A DNA stretch of 8,397 nucleotides from a bacterium (GTDB lineage: Bacteria > Omnitrophota > Gorgyraeia > Gygaellales > UBA12090): assembly GCA_004299495.1 (NCBI GenBank), contig SCPY01000139.1:1-8397 (forward strand), written 5' to 3'. A model generated the notes under the pieces. It was not told the DNA's origin and did not search any database. It saw only the letters and a program-made list of their open reading frames with translations. Made by a program: the position numbers and the translations under genes. This document shows, piece after piece, positions 6,602-8,397 of the stretch (the first letter of the stretch is position 1; every line of letters starts with the position of its first letter).

Positions 6602-8397
6602 ATGGACACTGATACTCTACGCCAGAAATACCTGAATTTCTTTGCCCGCAAGGGCCATAAAATCATCCCTTCCAGTTCTTTGGTGCCGGTGGATGACCCT
6701 ACCGTGCTTTTTACCTCTGCCGGGATGGCTCAGTTTAAGAAGGAGTTTTTAGGGCAGGTAACAGGCGTCCGCCGCGCCACCAGCTGTCAGAGGTGCCTGC
6801 GCACCGACGACCTGGAGAAGGTCGGGGTAACTTCCGCTCACCATACCTTCTTTGAGATGCTGGGTAACTTTTCTTTCGGAGATTATTTTAAAGAAGAGGC
6901 GATCGCCTTCGCCTGGGAGTTTCTTCTGCGGGAGCTTGAGATAAATCCTGATGTGCTTTGGGTATCGGTGTATCAGGATGATGAGGAGGCATACGGTATC
7001 TGGAGCAAGAAAATAAAATTCCCGGAAAATAGGATTGTAAGATTAGGCGCAAAAGAAAATTTTTGGCCGGCCAATGCCATAGAAGACGGGCCAAACGGCC
7101 CCTGCGGGCCCTGCTCGGAGATATTTTTTGACTATGGGAAGGACACCGGCTGCAAAAGGCATGAATGCGACCCGGGATGCAATTGCGGCAGGTTTGTGGA
7201 AATCTGGAATCTGGTATTTACCCAGTTCAACAGAAAAGACAAGGGGGTTTTAGAGCCCTTGCCTAACAAAAACATAGACACCGGAATGGGCCTGGAGAGG
7301 ATGGCCTCGGTTTTGCAGGGTGTAAAAACAAATTTTGAGATAGACATATTTAAGCCGATAATAAATGAAATCATTTCTTATGCTGGCCGTTCGTCCCGCA
7401 ATCAATTACTTTACGCCATTGCCGACCATATCCGGGCAGTTACCTTCGCGATTTATGACGGGGTTATGCCTTCTAATGAACAGAGGGGTTATGTGGTGCG
7501 CAAGCTGATTCGTAAGGCGGAATTCCATGGTTACACCGTTGGAATAAAAGAACCCTTTTTGTATAAACTTGCGCCTGTAGTAGCCGAGGTTTTTGTTAAA
7601 GCTTATCCGGACTTAAGGAGCTCCATAGGCCAAATCGCGGCTGTCATCAATGATGAAGAAAAACTTTTTATGGCCACCATTATGGATGCTCCGCGTATCC
7701 TGGAAGATGAATTTAAGGCCTTGGACTCTTCCGGCGGACATATTGCTTTTAAGCTCTATGATACTTACGGGATACCTCTGGAAATTACAAAGAGTTGGGC
7801 CCAGGAGAAAGGCATTAAGATTAATGAGGAAGAATTCCGGGAGGACTTAAGGCGGCAGAAAGAGCGCTCAAAGAAGGCGAGTAAAATCTCCGAAGGTATT
7901 TTTGTTTCTTCGGGATTGGATTTAGGCATAAAAGAAAGCAGGTTCCTGGGTTATCGGGGGCTTTCCGTGGAGAGCGCGAAGATTTTAAAAATAATCAAAG
8001 ATTCCAAAATGGTAAAGCAGGCGCTTGCCGGTGAATCTTGCCAGATTATCTTGGATAAAACCCCTTTTTACGGAGAGTCGGGCGGACAGATCGGCGACCG
8101 CGGCAGGATTGTTAAGGGGAAGAGCTTATTTAGCGTTGAGGATACGCTCAAGCAGGATAGGGTGATTATTCATTGCGGGAGGCAAGACAGCGGGAAATTA
8201 AAAGTCGGCGACTCAGTCAATTGCGCCGTGGATAGGGAGTTTCGCCAGGCGGTAGCTCGGGCGCATACCGCGACCCATCTTTTGCAATGGGCCCTGCGGG
8301 AGGTTTTAGGAACAGGCATCCGGCAGGCGGGTTCTCTTGTTGAACAGGACAGGCTGCGCTTTGATTTCATCTATACCCAGAGGGTTTCCGAGCAGGA
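6602..8397 (+). CDS. alaS: Alanyl-tRNA synthetase, N-terminal 598 residues (3' end outside window)
   Basis: AlaRS attaches alanine to tRNA-Ala and edits mischarged Ser/Gly-tRNA. The frame is open from the ATG at 6602 to the window edge without a stop, about two thirds of the usual length near 870 residues. Seen: the class II catalytic core with FTSAGMAQFK (37-46), TSAHHTFFEMLGNFSFGDY (77-95) and motif 3 DTGMGLERMASVLQG (226-240); a Cys-rich insertion C184 ... C189, C193, C195 before GRFVEIWNLVF (196-206); the tRNA-recognition region IADHIRAVTFAIYDGVMPSN (273-292); and the start of the editing domain with FYGESGGQIGD (489-499) and HTATH (555-559), two of the zinc ligands. The rest of the editing domain and the C-Ala domain lie outside. 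The gene begins 8 bases after recX, behind a T7 run and with no Shine-Dalgarno. ATG 6602 fits the family's N-terminus (LRQKYLNFFARKGH), so the start is reliable. Confidence 0.97.
   Translation, partial: MDTDTLRQKYLNFFARKGHKIIPSSSLVPVDDPTVLFTSAGMAQFKKEFLGQVTGVRRATSCQRCLRTDDLEKVGVTSAHHTFFEMLGNFSFGDYFKEEAIAFAWEFLLRELEINPDVLWVSVYQDDEEAYGIWSKKIKFPENRIVRLGAKENFWPANAIEDGPNGPCGPCSEIFFDYGKDTGCKRHECDPGCNCGRFVEIWNLVFTQFNRKDKGVLEPLPNKNIDTGMGLERMASVLQGVKTNFEIDIFKPIINEIISYAGRSSRNQLLYAIADHIRAVTFAIYDGVMPSNEQRGYVVRKLIRKAEFHGYTVGIKEPFLYKLAPVVAEVFVKAYPDLRSSIGQIAAVINDEEKLFMATIMDAPRILEDEFKALDSSGGHIAFKLYDTYGIPLEITKSWAQEKGIKINEEEFREDLRRQKERSKKASKISEGIFVSSGLDLGIKESRFLGYRGLSVESAKILKIIKDSKMVKQALAGESCQIILDKTPFYGESGGQIGDRGRIVKGKSLFSVEDTLKQDRVIIHCGRQDSGKLKVGDSVNCAVDREFRQAVARAHTATHLLQWALREVLGTGIRQAGSLVEQDRLRFDFIYTQRVSEQ

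Noticed and set aside
7133..7210. Cys-rich stretch in alaS as an unusual added zinc finger
   Set aside because: A Cys-rich segment just before the RFVEIWNLVF motif is common in bacterial AlaRS.

Overview
The window reads as an ordinary chromosomal housekeeping segment from a bacterium, probably Gram-negative because it carries a DegP-type envelope protease. It has moderate GC (estimated by eye, mid-to-high 40s percent). It is densely coded, with no insertion sequences, phage genes, RNA genes or CRISPR array. I cannot name the organism from sequence alone. The compact recA-htrA-recX-alaS order and the unusual SMC hinge would fit an uncultivated lineage such as Candidatus Omnitrophota, but that is a guess from general gene style, not a match.

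Layout: (1) 1-2231, + strand: the C-terminal two thirds or so of an SMC chromosome-condensation ATPase whose start lies left of the window. (2) 2241-3413, - strand: a GAF-GGDEF diguanylate cyclase, convergent with smc (9 bases between the stop codons). (3) 3414-3582: a divergent control region with a very good sigma-70-type promoter for recA and a weaker candidate promoter for the cyclase, which would make the cyclase mRNA almost leaderless. (4) 3583-8397, + strand: a tight four-gene run of recA, a DegP/HtrA-like serine protease, recX and alaS. The junctions are 16 bases, a 14-base overlap and 8 bases, so these genes are probably one operon. alaS continues past the right edge.

How the genes fit together: SMC organises and segregates chromosomes. 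RecA performs recombinational repair and RecX modulates RecA filaments. HtrA handles misfolded envelope proteins, and AlaRS charges tRNA-Ala. The cyclase makes c-di-GMP and is transcribed separately from both sides. recA, recX and alaS are commonly linked in bacteria; an HtrA protease between recA and recX is less expected.

No wholly new system is evident. The best lead is the SMC protein: the stretch between its two coiled-coil arms is only about 60 residues, where a canonical SMC hinge has roughly 150-200. The remnant seems to keep the two edges of a hinge without its core. Smaller points are the possible leaderless cyclase transcript, unusual translation-start contexts for recX and alaS, an 11-base tandem duplication that supplies the smc stop codon, and operator-like repeats in the recA/cyclase control region.
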